Shown here: piece after piece, positions 25,045-33,575 of the stretch
Layout: each line of letters begins with the position of its first letter
How positions within the stretch are numbered: position 1 is the first letter of the stretch
Assembly (NCBI RefSeq): GCF_002920615.1
Contig: NZ_PQSU01000033.1
Span: 36,720-100,719 of the forward strand
DNA from: Streptomyces sp. Ru62
GTDB lineage: Bacteria; Actinomycetota; Actinomycetes; Streptomycetales; Streptomycetaceae
Length of the DNA stretch: 64,000 nucleotides
Direction of reading: 5' to 3'
The notes under the pieces: model-generated
Seen by the model: only the letters and a program-made list of their open reading frames with translations
What the model was told of the DNA's origin: nothing
Database searches by the model: none
Position numbers and translations under genes: made by a program

Positions 25045-26019
25045 TCACCAGCGTCCCGCTTCCGTGCCGGTGACCGGTTCGGAGGGCCGCCCGTCCACCC
25101 CGACCGGCACCTCGCCGTGGAGCATCACCCGGTGCATGACCCGCGGGGAGCCCACGTGCGCGTGGTCGCTCGGGGCCAGGTGCATGGTGGCCCGGTTGTC
25201 CCAGAAGGCGACGCTGCCGGGCTCCCAGCGGAAGCGGACCGTGTACTCGGGGCGCACGGCCTGCTCCAGCAGCATCTCCAGCAGCGCCGCGCTCTCCGGC
25301 CGGGAGACGTCCACGATCTGCTCGACGTAGTAGCCGTTCACGAACAGCACCCGCTCCCCGGTCTCCGGGTGCACCCGGACCAGCGGGTGCACGGAGGCGA
25401 CCTGGTGGTCCAGCAGGTGGCGGACGTAGGCGTCGTCGCCGGGCCGGGGCTGGTAACCGACGCCGAGCCGGTGCTCGGCGCGCAGGCCGTCGACGAAGGC
25501 GCGGACCGGGGCGGACAGTCCGGCGTAGGCGGCGGCCAGGTTGGCCCAGGTGGTGTCGCCGCCGTAGGGCGGGACGGTCTCGGCGCGCAGGACGGTCGCG
25601 GCCGGCGGGTCGACGCGGGCCCCGTGGTCGCAGTGCCAGCCGCGCAGCAGGGTGTGCCGGCGCCGGCTCAGCCACTCGTCGTGGTCCATGCCGTACCGCC
25701 CGCCCAGTTCCAGCCGGTCGGCGGTGGTCTCGATCTCGGGGAAGCCGGGCGGTGAGTGCGGCCCGCGGCGCGGGAGCACCACCGGCTCGCCGAAGCGGCG
25801 CGCGAAGGCGATGTGCCCGGCGTGGTCGAGCCGCTGCCCGCGGAAGAACACCACCTTCCAGCGCAGCACCGCGTCCCTGATGAGCCCGGTCACCGCATCG
25901 TCCAGCGGCTCGGCGAGGTCGACGCCGGTGATCTCGGCGCCGATGTGCCCGGCGACCGGCCGCACCTCCACGCCCGGCACGTGCCCCGTTCCGTCCGCGG
26001 TCGCCCTGTCCGTCGTCAT
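25045..26019 (-). CDS. TauD/TfdA family Fe(II)/2-oxoglutarate dioxygenase
   Basis: 324 residues. The iron-binding facial triad is visible as H129-C-D131 (WHCDHGARVDPPAAT) and H280 (DNRATMHLAPSDH), and the 2-oxoglutarate-binding Arg is R293 or R297 in SPRVMHRVML. FFRGQRLDHAGHIAFARRFG and GGDTTWANLAAAYAGLS are family hallmarks. Members hydroxylate taurine, alkyl sulfates, herbicides or metabolite precursors. It stands 27 bp downstream of the secreted GH32 gene on the same strand but has no obvious part in sugar use. Confidence 0.9.
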   Translation of the reverse strand: MTTDRATADGTGHVPGVEVRPVAGHIGAEITGVDLAEPLDDAVTGLIRDAVLRWKVVFFRGQRLDHAGHIAFARRFGEPVVLPRRGPHSPPGFPEIETTADRLELGGRYGMDHDEWLSRRRHTLLRGWHCDHGARVDPPAATVLRAETVPPYGGDTTWANLAAAYAGLSAPVRAFVDGLRAEHRLGVGYQPRPGDDAYVRHLLDHQVASVHPLVRVHPETGERVLFVNGYYVEQIVDVSRPESAALLEMLLEQAVRPEYTVRFRWEPGSVAFWDNRATMHLAPSDHAHVGSPRVMHRVMLHGEVPVGVDGRPSEPVTGTEAGRW

Positions 26020-26046
26020 GCGCCCTCCGGTGCTCGTCCGTGTCCG

Positions 26047-27627
26047 CTACCGGGGAGATCGTGACACCCTCTGCCCCGGCACGGCGAACTCCCGTATCAC
26101 CGTGTTCCGGAACACGGCCGTGCCGCCGACGCTGAACAGCGCCAGGCGGTCGTCGACCAGATAGGGGAACACCTCGGCGGAGTGCACGTACCGGCCGTCG
26201 TCCACGAACATCTCGACGGACGTGCGGTCCACGAGGATCCGCAGCCGCACCCGGCCCGCGGACCGGTCGAACGGGGTGCGGCTCTCCTGCCGGGTGCCGC
26301 CGGTGTCCGGGTTGACGGTGCCGCGCCGGTTGAGGAAGGCGTAGTCGCCGTACACGCCTGTGTCGATGTGCCGTACACCGTCCGGGGAGCGGCGCACCTG
26401 GACGCCCGCGCCGGTGAGTTCGGACCAGGTGATCTCGGTGGTCAGCTCGTAGGAGATGCCGGTGTGGTCGAGGGTGCGGGTGCCGTCGACCGTCAGGTCG
26501 CCGAGGCGCACGGTCCGGGAGACGTACGCGTCGAGCGCGGGGACCGGGCGGGAGGCGAGGTGGTAGCCGCCGTAGGCGGACCTCTTCAGGGTGATCTCGC
26601 GGACGATCGAGTCGGTGCCGTTGAAGCCGTCGCCGTCGATGGTGGGGGTGGTGTGCGCGTAGGCCCAGTTGTTCAGCCAGCCGAGGGCGTGACGGGTGGC
26701 CGGGTCCACCGTGCCGTCCGGCTTCCGCTTCTCGAAGGTGACGGCCGCGTACCAGTCCCAGCCGTGGTCGAGCCACTGCGGGTCGGCGAAGTCGGCGGTG
26801 AAGCCCGCGCCGTCGAACGAACCCGTCCAGTAGGCGTAGGTGTTCGGCTGCCCGGAGCCGGTCCCGTCCGCGCTCACGCCCAGCACCCACTTCACGGCGC
26901 CGTCGTCGGCGGTGATGCGGAACAGGTCGGGGCATTCGAGGACACCGAGGCCGTCCTTGACGAAACCGCCCGCGTACGTCCAGGACCTGAGGTCCGCCGA
27001 GTGGTAGAAGCCGACCTTGTTCCGTTCGGCGAGGGCCATCACCCAGCGGTCGTGGTCGTCGTCGCGTATCACCTTGGGGTCGCGGAAGTCGGGGACGCCC
27101 GGGTTGGCGAGAACGGGCTCCGTGCCGTGGTTCGTGAACGTACGGCCGCCGTCCGTCGAGTAGTACAGGAACTGCTCCTGGTGGTCGGTGCCGCCGCCGG
27201 GTGACATGGTGACGACGGCGACGACCGCGCCCGCGCCGAAGCCTGCCGTGCCGGCGGTGTCGACCACCGCCGAGCCCGACCACACGTCGCCGTTGACGGT
27301 CGTGTCCTTGGGGACGGCGATGCCCCGGTCGGTGAAGGAGACGAGGTCGGTGCTGGTGGCCAGCCGCCACGCGGTGCCCTCGCGGCCGTCCAGGTAGTCG
27401 GCGTTGTAGAGGTAGTAGCAGTGGTACTCGCCGTCGATCCAGACCGGGCGCTGCGGGTCGTTCTTCCACTGGTCGGGCACGGTGAAGTGGTAGTCGGCGC
27501 GGTACCGCGCGCATCCGGCCGCCGGCCCGGACCGCGGCTTCGCCCCGGCGGGCGCCGCGGGCAACAGCGCCGCTCCGGCTCCCGCGGCCGTGGAGGCGAA
27601 CAGGGCCCTTCTGCTCAGACCACGCAT
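26047..27627 (-). CDS. Secreted GH32 fructosidase (levanase/inulinase/invertase type)
   Basis: 526 residues from ATG 27627. The N-terminus MRGLSRRALFASTAAGAGAA is a Tat signal. GH32 catalytic motifs: WKNDPQRPVW (nucleophile Asp; the usual NDPNG reads NDPQR), PDFRDPKVI (transition-state Asp) and ECPDLF (acid/base Glu). The C-terminal beta-sandwich (about residues 385-520) has RILVDRTSVEMFVDDGRYVHS. It should release fructose from levan, inulin or sucrose outside the cell. It faces the ABC importer across two shared operators, so both arms are probably induced together. Confidence 0.92.
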   Translation of the reverse strand: MRGLSRRALFASTAAGAGAALLPAAPAGAKPRSGPAAGCARYRADYHFTVPDQWKNDPQRPVWIDGEYHCYYLYNADYLDGREGTAWRLATSTDLVSFTDRGIAVPKDTTVNGDVWSGSAVVDTAGTAGFGAGAVVAVVTMSPGGGTDHQEQFLYYSTDGGRTFTNHGTEPVLANPGVPDFRDPKVIRDDDHDRWVMALAERNKVGFYHSADLRSWTYAGGFVKDGLGVLECPDLFRITADDGAVKWVLGVSADGTGSGQPNTYAYWTGSFDGAGFTADFADPQWLDHGWDWYAAVTFEKRKPDGTVDPATRHALGWLNNWAYAHTTPTIDGDGFNGTDSIVREITLKRSAYGGYHLASRPVPALDAYVSRTVRLGDLTVDGTRTLDHTGISYELTTEITWSELTGAGVQVRRSPDGVRHIDTGVYGDYAFLNRRGTVNPDTGGTRQESRTPFDRSAGRVRLRILVDRTSVEMFVDDGRYVHSAEVFPYLVDDRLALFSVGGTAVFRNTVIREFAVPGQRVSRSPR

Positions 27628-27676
27628 CGTTCGGTGTCCCCTTCCTGACGGGTCATCGGCTGAAGGGGACTGTAGA

Positions 27677-27692
27677 CCTAACTCGTTAAAGG
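27677..27692. promoter_or_regulatory. Fructan-locus operator 1
   Basis: CCTAACTCGTTAAAGG with half-sites TAAC and GTTA around TC. It shares the ten bases CCTAACTCGT with the second operator in inverted orientation. Located 50 bp before the secreted GH32 start, where a bound LacI-type repressor would block transcription. Confidence 0.6.
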
Positions 27693-27758
27693 TCAAGTGT
27701 TCCCGAGCCTTGACACCGATGTGACGCGCTTTTCATCATCGTGGGCATCACCACTCGA

Positions 27759-27772
27759 CTAACACGAGTTAG
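27759..27772. promoter_or_regulatory. Fructan-locus operator 2
   Basis: CTAAC-ACGA-GTTAG, just 11 bp before the binding-protein ATG at 27783. Together with the site at 27677 it is the probable target of the LacI regulator encoded at 32371-33474. Confidence 0.6.
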
Positions 27773-27782
27773 GCACGCTTGG

Positions 27783-29192
27783 ATGACCGACTCGCTCTAC
27801 TCACGCCGCGCTCTGCTGCGGTACGGCGCCTACGGCGCGGGAGCCGCCGCGCTCGCCGGCACCGCCGCGAGCTGGGACCGGCTCACCGGAGCCGACATCC
27901 CGGGCCGCGACGACGGCTCCCTGGTCGTCGCCACCCTGGGCTCCGCGTTCGCCCCGGCCGGGGTCCGCGCCCTCGTCGACGGCTTCCGCCGGCTGCACCC
28001 CGACATCAAGGTCCGGATCAACGCGGTGCAGGCCGTGGACTGGTCGGACTTCTTCGCCAAGATCCTCACGCAGATCGCGGCGGGCACCGCCCCCGACCTG
28101 GTCTACGTGGCCACCGAGGGCGTGCAGTTGTTCGCCCGCCACCTGGGCGTGCCACTGGACCGCTGGGTGCGGCGGGACGCGGCCGAACTGCGGGAGTACT
28201 TCGCCGACGTCCACCCCTCGCTGGTGGAGTCGATGATGTACGAGGGCAGCCTGTACCAGCTCCCGATCGAGTTCAACGCCGCCGACATGTACCTCAACAC
28301 CCAGGTGCTGCGGCGCGCCGGCGCGGAGTTCCCGGCCGGCGACTGGACGCGGGACGACTTCACCGCGCTGCTGCGCCGGATGAAGAAGGCGAGCGACTCC
28401 CACTTCACTCCGTACTTCTGGACCAACCGGCTGTGGGGCGGGGTGGTCCCCTGGCTGTTCGCGAACGGCACCAACCTGCTCGCCGAGTCCAAGGCGCCGG
28501 GCGGCTCCTGGCTGTGGGACGCCTTCTACCCGGCCGACCGGCGGCGGGGCCGCGGGGGCGGCTTCCGCTGGACGACCCCGCAGGCGACGGACGACCGGGT
28601 GGTGGAGGCGTACGACTATCTGGCCTCCCTGGTCCACGACGGACTGTGCACCCGGCCCGAGGGCGGCAACGGCCAGAACCTCATCGGCGTGTTCTCCACC
28701 GGCCGGGTCGGGGTCACACCGGCGGGCGGCTTCTGGGCGGGCGGTCTGCATCTGGCCGGGATGCGTGCCGACGGCTTCGACGTGCAGTACTTCCCGCGCC
28801 GGCACACCCAGCGCCACCAGTTCGGCGCGGCCGGCTACGCGCTGCTGCGCACCTCGAAGAAACAGGACGCGGCCTGGGAGTTCATCAAGTACTCGGCCCG
28901 CCTCGACACCCTGAGCAAGCTGTTCACCACCAACCAGACGACCCCGGCCCGCCGTTCGATGCTGACCGCGGAACGCTACCGGGAGACCGGCCCGGCGCAC
29001 TGGCGGGTCTTCTACGACACCCTCGACCGGTTCCCCGACACCGGGCCCATACCGGCCCCGCCGCAGGTCGCCGAGGTGACCCAGGTGCTGCTGAAGCACA
29101 CCGGGACGGCGCTGTCGAGCCCGGGTTCGGTCGGGCCGGCGCTGCGCCGGATGCAGGGCGACCTGGAGAAGGCCATGGAGCGTGACGTATGA
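27783..29192 (+). CDS. ABC sugar importer, extracellular solute-binding protein
   Basis: 469 residues from ATG 27783. The signal region SRRALLRYGAYGAGAAALAG is a Tat motif; no Cys follows within the first 60 residues, so a normal lipobox is absent. The mature part has VVATLGSAFAPAGVRALVDGFRRLHPDIKVRINAVQ and IAAGTAPDLVYVATEGVQLFARH, typical of family 1 sugar-binding proteins, and ends with PPQVAEVTQVLLKHTGTALS. It would hand fructo-oligosaccharides or sucrose to the permeases encoded immediately downstream (ATGA overlap). Confidence 0.9.
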   Translation: MTDSLYSRRALLRYGAYGAGAAALAGTAASWDRLTGADIPGRDDGSLVVATLGSAFAPAGVRALVDGFRRLHPDIKVRINAVQAVDWSDFFAKILTQIAAGTAPDLVYVATEGVQLFARHLGVPLDRWVRRDAAELREYFADVHPSLVESMMYEGSLYQLPIEFNAADMYLNTQVLRRAGAEFPAGDWTRDDFTALLRRMKKASDSHFTPYFWTNRLWGGVVPWLFANGTNLLAESKAPGGSWLWDAFYPADRRRGRGGGFRWTTPQATDDRVVEAYDYLASLVHDGLCTRPEGGNGQNLIGVFSTGRVGVTPAGGFWAGGLHLAGMRADGFDVQYFPRRHTQRHQFGAAGYALLRTSKKQDAAWEFIKYSARLDTLSKLFTTNQTTPARRSMLTAERYRETGPAHWRVFYDTLDRFPDTGPIPAPPQVAEVTQVLLKHTGTALSSPGSVGPALRRMQGDLEKAMERDV

Positions 29193-30139
29193 CGGACACC
29201 CGGATCTCCTCCGTGCGGCCGCGGGCCGCGAGCCCTGCCGTGCGGGCCGTGCGCCCGGGAGCGCGTGAGCGGGGGACGCGGCTGCTGGCGGCGGTGTTCC
29301 TGGCGCCGACCGTGGTCGGGATCGTGATCTTCACGGTCGTGCCGATCGTCGGTTCGGTCGTGCTGAGCCTCTTCCACTGGAACGTGATCGATGCGCCCCG
29401 TTTCGCCGGTACGGCCAACTACCGGGAGGTGTTCGGCGATGCGACCGTTCTGGTGTCCTTCCGCAACACCCTCGTCTTCATGGTCTTCGCGGTCGCCGCG
29501 CAGCTCCTGATCGCGCTTGCGCTCGCGCTGACGCTGAACGGCCGCATGCCGACGTGGCTGCGCTCGGTGTTCCGCTCGGCGTTCTTCTTCCCGCTCGTGC
29601 TGTCCGCCGCGTCCATCTCGGTCGTGATGAAGTACCTGTTCAACCAGGACTTCGGAGTGGTCAACTGGCTGATCGGCCTGTTCGGGATCGCGCCCGTGCC
29701 GTGGCTGACCTCCGAGCACGGCGCGATGGCCACGGTGGTCATCGTGTACGTGTGGCAGCAGTTCGGGTTCTCCTTCCTGCTGTTCGTCGGCGGACTGAAC
29801 AACATCCCCAAGGAGATCCACGAGGCCGCCGCGCTCGACGGCGCGACCGGCCCGCGCAAGCACCTCGCCATCACGCTGCCGCTGCTCTCCCCCACCCTGC
29901 TCGTGGCCTCGGTGGTCGGCATCATCAACGCGCTCCAGGTCTTCGAGCAGCCGTACGTCCTCACCGATGGCGGGCCCGGCGACTCCACCCGCACGGTCGT
30001 GATGGTCATCTACGAGAAGGCCTTCGAGCAGCTGCGGTTCGGTGAGGCGTCCGCGGTGGGCGTGCTGCTGTTCGTGCTGATCATGGCGGTCACCGCCCTC
30101 CAGTTCCGGCTCAGCCGGCGTTTCGTCCACTACCAGTGA
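29189..30139 (+). CDS. ABC sugar importer permease (MalF-like)
   Basis: 316 residues, six membrane segments beginning near residue 33 (LLAAVFLAPTVVGIVIFTVV). The EAA loop that docks the ATPase is EIHEAAALDGATGPRKHLAI, followed by the final helices. The start overlaps the binding-protein stop by ATGA and its own stop overlaps the next start, so translation is coupled. It forms the channel with the second permease. Confidence 0.93.
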   Translation: MTDTRISSVRPRAASPAVRAVRPGARERGTRLLAAVFLAPTVVGIVIFTVVPIVGSVVLSLFHWNVIDAPRFAGTANYREVFGDATVLVSFRNTLVFMVFAVAAQLLIALALALTLNGRMPTWLRSVFRSAFFFPLVLSAASISVVMKYLFNQDFGVVNWLIGLFGIAPVPWLTSEHGAMATVVIVYVWQQFGFSFLLFVGGLNNIPKEIHEAAALDGATGPRKHLAITLPLLSPTLLVASVVGIINALQVFEQPYVLTDGGPGDSTRTVVMVIYEKAFEQLRFGEASAVGVLLFVLIMAVTALQFRLSRRFVHYQ

Positions 30140-31008
30140 GCCGGGTGAGTCCCATGAGCCAAGCAACCCTGACCCTCAGCCGTGCCCGGTACGCGCTCGG
30201 GCCGTGGGCGCGGATCGCCGGGCTGACGGTGTGCGCCCTGCTGACCCTCGGACCGGTCGTGTGGACCGTGTCCACCTCGCTGCGCACTCCGGCGGAGTCG
30301 TTCGACCTGCCGCCGCAGATCATTCCGGCGCATCCCAGCACGGCCGCCTACCACGGCGTGTTCGAGCAGATCGACGTGTGGCTGCTCGCGCTGAACTCGA
30401 CCCTCGTGACCGCGTTGATCGCGGCCGGCCAGATGATCACCGCGGGGCTCGCCGGTTACGCGTTCGCCCGGCTGGACTTTCGTTTCAAGAAGCTGTTGTT
30501 CGGCCTGGTCCTGGCGACCATGATGGTCCCCTTGCAGGTCACGATCGTCCCGGTGTTCCTGGTCCTCAAGTCGATGGGCCTGACCGACACCCTGCTCGGT
30601 CTGATCGTTCCGGCGTTCCCGACGGCGTTCGGCACCTTCCTGATGCGCCAGTACTTCCTCGGCATGCCGAAGGACCTGGGCGAGGCGGCGATGCTGGACG
30701 GCGCCGGGCCCTGGCGGATCTTCCGGTCCGTGTACGCCCCGCTGGCCCGGCCGGGCCTCGCCATCGTCGGCGTGCTCGCCTTCAACTACCACTGGAACGA
30801 GTTCTTCCGCCCGCTGATCCTGGAGACCTCCGGCCAGAACTACACCCTTCCGCTGGGGCTGGTGTCCCTCCAGGGCAACCTCGGCACCGGTTCCATCTCG
30901 GTGGTCCTCGCGGGTGTCGTCCTCTCCATGATCCCCGCCGTCGCCGTGTTCGTCGTCGGCCAGCGCCCTCTCCGCGAGGGCATCACCTCCGCAGGAGTCA
31001 ACCGTTGA
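30136..31008 (+). CDS. ABC sugar importer permease (MalG-like)
   Basis: 290 residues from a GTG at 30136 overlapping the upstream stop (GTGA); an ATG at 30154 is possible. Six membrane segments, the partner signature WTVSTSLRTPAESF near the start, and the EAA loop DLGEAAMLDGAGPWRIFRSV. The operon has no ATPase gene; in Streptomyces sugar importers of this kind commonly share the MsiK ATPase encoded elsewhere, and that is presumably the case here. Confidence 0.93.
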   Translation: MSRVSPMSQATLTLSRARYALGPWARIAGLTVCALLTLGPVVWTVSTSLRTPAESFDLPPQIIPAHPSTAAYHGVFEQIDVWLLALNSTLVTALIAAGQMITAGLAGYAFARLDFRFKKLLFGLVLATMMVPLQVTIVPVFLVLKSMGLTDTLLGLIVPAFPTAFGTFLMRQYFLGMPKDLGEAAMLDGAGPWRIFRSVYAPLARPGLAIVGVLAFNYHWNEFFRPLILETSGQNYTLPLGLVSLQGNLGTGSISVVLAGVVLSMIPAVAVFVVGQRPLREGITSAGVNR

Positions 31009-32408
31009 GCCCCGCCGCTCCCGCCCCGGACCCGGACGCCCCCCGCTTCCGGGTCCGCCCGCCCGCCCACTGGATCAACGACCCCAACGGCCCCTTCCGC
31101 TGGCGTGGCCGCCACCACCTCTTCTACCAGCACAATCCGGCCGCCCCGGTCCACGCCGACGTGCACTGGGGCCATGTCTCCAGTCCCGACCTGGTCCGCT
31201 GGGAGCACCATCCGATCGCCCTCACCCCGACCCCCGGCGGTCCCGACGAGGCCGGCTGCTGGTCGGGGTGCGTGGTGGACGACGGCGGTGTGCCCACCGC
31301 GGTGTACACCGGTGTCGACCACGCCCACACCGGGCTCGGCACCATCTGCCTGGCCCGCGCGAACGACCCGGCCGACGACCGGCTCCTGGCCTGGCGGCCG
31401 CTGCCCGTCCCGGTGGTCCCGGGTCCGCCCCCCGGACTCGACGTGGTGATGTTCCGCGACCCGTTCGTCTTCCGGCACGCCGGCCGCCGCTGGGCCCTGG
31501 TCGGAGCGGGCCACGCCGACGGCACCCCGTCGGTGCTGCTGTACGACTGCGAGGAGCTGACCGACTGGCGGTTCGCGGGTGTCCTGCTGGACGGCCACGA
31601 CACCGTCGCGGCGGGCGCGTTCGGCGAGAAGGCGGTCGGCTGGGAGTGCCCGCAGCTCTTCGAGACGTCCGGCGGGGATCACGTCCTGGTGGTGTCCCTG
31701 TGGGACGGGAACCCCCGGACCACCGGGTATCTGACGGGGCGTCTGGCGGTGACGGGCCAAGGCGGGTTGGCTTACGTGCCCCGCACGGGCGGCCGGCTCG
31801 ACCACGGCCGGGACTTCTACGCCCCCGCCGTCCTCCAGGAGCCGGGCCGCGCCCTGATGTGGGGCTGGTCGTGGGAGGCGCGGGACGAGGCGGCGGTGCT
31901 GGCGGCGGGCTGGGCGGGCACGCTCACCGCGCCGCGGGTCGTCGACGCCGGTCCCGACGGCACGCTGCGGGTCGTACCGGCCCCGGAGCTGGAACTCCTG
32001 CGCGCCGACCGGCCCTTCGCGACCGGGCCAGGCCGGGCGGTGCCGCTGCCGGCAGCGTACGACCTGACGGTGACGGCGTACGGCGCCACCACCGTCACAC
32101 TGCTGCGGTCGGCGGACCGGGCGCTGACGCTCCGGCTGGACCCGGACGCCGGCACCGTCGTCCTGGACCGCTCCGGGTGGCCCCGCGAGGGCGTCGGGGG
32201 ATCGGCTCCGGTGACGGTGGGCGTGCCGTCGGGGCCGGGCCTCTCCGTGCGTCTGCTGGCCGACGGCTCGCTGCTGGAAGTCTTCGTGGCGGACCGGGCG
32301 ACGCTGACCGAGCGGGTCTATCGCCGGCCGGTTGATGTCGCCGAGCTGCTGGTCGAGGGGGACGCCGAGGTCAGCGCGTGGGAGCAGGTCCCACCGAGGC
32401 GCGGCTGA
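31005..32408 (+). CDS. Cytoplasmic GH32 beta-fructofuranosidase
   Basis: 467 residues. The start is a TTG at 31005 overlapping the permease stop (TTGA), with AGGAG 7 bases upstream. No signal peptide. All GH32 catalytic motifs are canonical: HWINDPNGPF (nucleophile), MFRDPFVF and GWECPQLF (acid/base). HHLFYQHNPAAPVHADVHWGH is the usual second block. It would hydrolyse imported sucrose, kestose or short fructans to fructose. It closes the importer operon and its 3' end overlaps the convergent LacI gene by 38 bp. Confidence 0.93.
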   Translation: MSPAAPAPDPDAPRFRVRPPAHWINDPNGPFRWRGRHHLFYQHNPAAPVHADVHWGHVSSPDLVRWEHHPIALTPTPGGPDEAGCWSGCVVDDGGVPTAVYTGVDHAHTGLGTICLARANDPADDRLLAWRPLPVPVVPGPPPGLDVVMFRDPFVFRHAGRRWALVGAGHADGTPSVLLYDCEELTDWRFAGVLLDGHDTVAAGAFGEKAVGWECPQLFETSGGDHVLVVSLWDGNPRTTGYLTGRLAVTGQGGLAYVPRTGGRLDHGRDFYAPAVLQEPGRALMWGWSWEARDEAAVLAAGWAGTLTAPRVVDAGPDGTLRVVPAPELELLRADRPFATGPGRAVPLPAAYDLTVTAYGATTVTLLRSADRALTLRLDPDAGTVVLDRSGWPREGVGGSAPVTVGVPSGPGLSVRLLADGSLLEVFVADRATLTERVYRRPVDVAELLVEGDAEVSAWEQVPPRRG

Positions 32409-33474
32409 CCACGGGACAGGCCAGCCGCCGCACGGTGGCGGGCGGGGTGCGGCCGGTGTCGATGGCGTCGAGCAGCAGCCGGGCCGCGGCCTCGCCCATC
32501 GCCCGGTGCGGCAGCGCGACGGTGGTGAGGGCCGGGGTGAGGAAGGCGGCCATGTGCTCCTGGTCGTCGTAGCCGACCACCGACAGCTCGCCGGGTACGG
32601 CGATGCCGAGCCGGGTCGCGGCGTGCAGCACGCCTGCCGCGACCCGGTCGTTGTAGCAGAAGATCCCGGTGGGCCGGTGCTGCGGGGCGGTGCCGTCGAG
32701 CAGCCGGGTGGCTCCCTCGTAGCCGCCGGTGATCTCGCCGCCGGTGCGCACCACCCACTCCTTCGGCACGGTGACGCCCTCGGCGCGCAGCGCGTCCCGG
32801 AAGCCGCGCAGCCGCTCCACCGAGGCGATGTCGTCCTGCCCGCCGACCAGGGCCACCCGGCGGTGCCCGGCCTCCAGCAGCAGGCGTGCGGCGGTCCGGC
32901 CGCCGGCCCGTTCGGCGGGGATGACGGCGGGCAGCGAGTCGTCCTCGGGCAGGCAGTTGGCGAGCACGGAGTGGGTGCGGTGCAGGCCCTCGGGGACCCG
33001 GACCCGGCGCAGGGACATCGCGGCGTAGATGATGCCGTCCACGCGCCGGTCGAGGAGTTCGGCGACGGCCGCGTCCTCCTTCGCGGGGTCGCTCCCGGAG
33101 TCCACGGTGAGGACGAGGTGGTCGCTGTCCCAGGCGGTCTCCATGGCCCCGCGCAGCAGCCGCCCGGCGAACGGCGAGGTGGCGATCTCGTCGGTGACCA
33201 GGCCGATCACGGCCGTACGGCGGCGGCGCAGGCCGCGGGCGACGGGGTCGGGCCGGTAGCCGAGCCGGGCGGCGGCCTGCCGGATGCGTTCCTGGGTGGC
33301 GGGTGAGAGGTTGCCCTCGGCGCGGCCGTTGAAGACGAAGGAGACGGCGGTGTGGGAGACGCCGGCGAGCCGGGCGACGTCCCGTGAGGTGGGCCGTCCG
33401 CCGCCCACGCCGTTGCTGTCCGCGCCGCCGCCCATGCCGTCCGCTGCCCTCTTCCCACCCGCCCGGTTGATCAC
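32371..33474 (-). CDS. LacI family transcriptional regulator of the fructan locus
   Basis: 367 residues from GTG 33474. N-terminal helix-turn-helix (about 27-75): TSRDVARLAGVSHTAVSFVFNG with hinge RLGYRPDPVARGL. The periplasmic-binding-protein-like effector domain follows: TAVIGLVTDEIATSPFAGRLL, HRRVALVGGQDD, GIFCYNDRVAAGVLHAA, VVGYDDQEHMAAFLTPALTTVALP. It probably binds the two CTAAC-type palindromes between the divergent GH32 and importer genes and lets go when a fructose-containing ligand is present. Confidence 0.92.
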   Translation of the reverse strand: MINRAGGKRAADGMGGGADSNGVGGGRPTSRDVARLAGVSHTAVSFVFNGRAEGNLSPATQERIRQAAARLGYRPDPVARGLRRRRTAVIGLVTDEIATSPFAGRLLRGAMETAWDSDHLVLTVDSGSDPAKEDAAVAELLDRRVDGIIYAAMSLRRVRVPEGLHRTHSVLANCLPEDDSLPAVIPAERAGGRTAARLLLEAGHRRVALVGGQDDIASVERLRGFRDALRAEGVTVPKEWVVRTGGEITGGYEGATRLLDGTAPQHRPTGIFCYNDRVAAGVLHAATRLGIAVPGELSVVGYDDQEHMAAFLTPALTTVALPHRAMGEAAARLLLDAIDTGRTPPATVRRLACPVVSRASVGPAPTR

Positions 33475-33575
33475 CGCTCACCCTATCCGTGAGGCTGGGG
33501 GCGGAAACAGCGGGAGACGGTCGGGGGAAGGTCTCCTCGTGGACGGTGTCCGCCGTACCCGCTCGACTACTTGGG

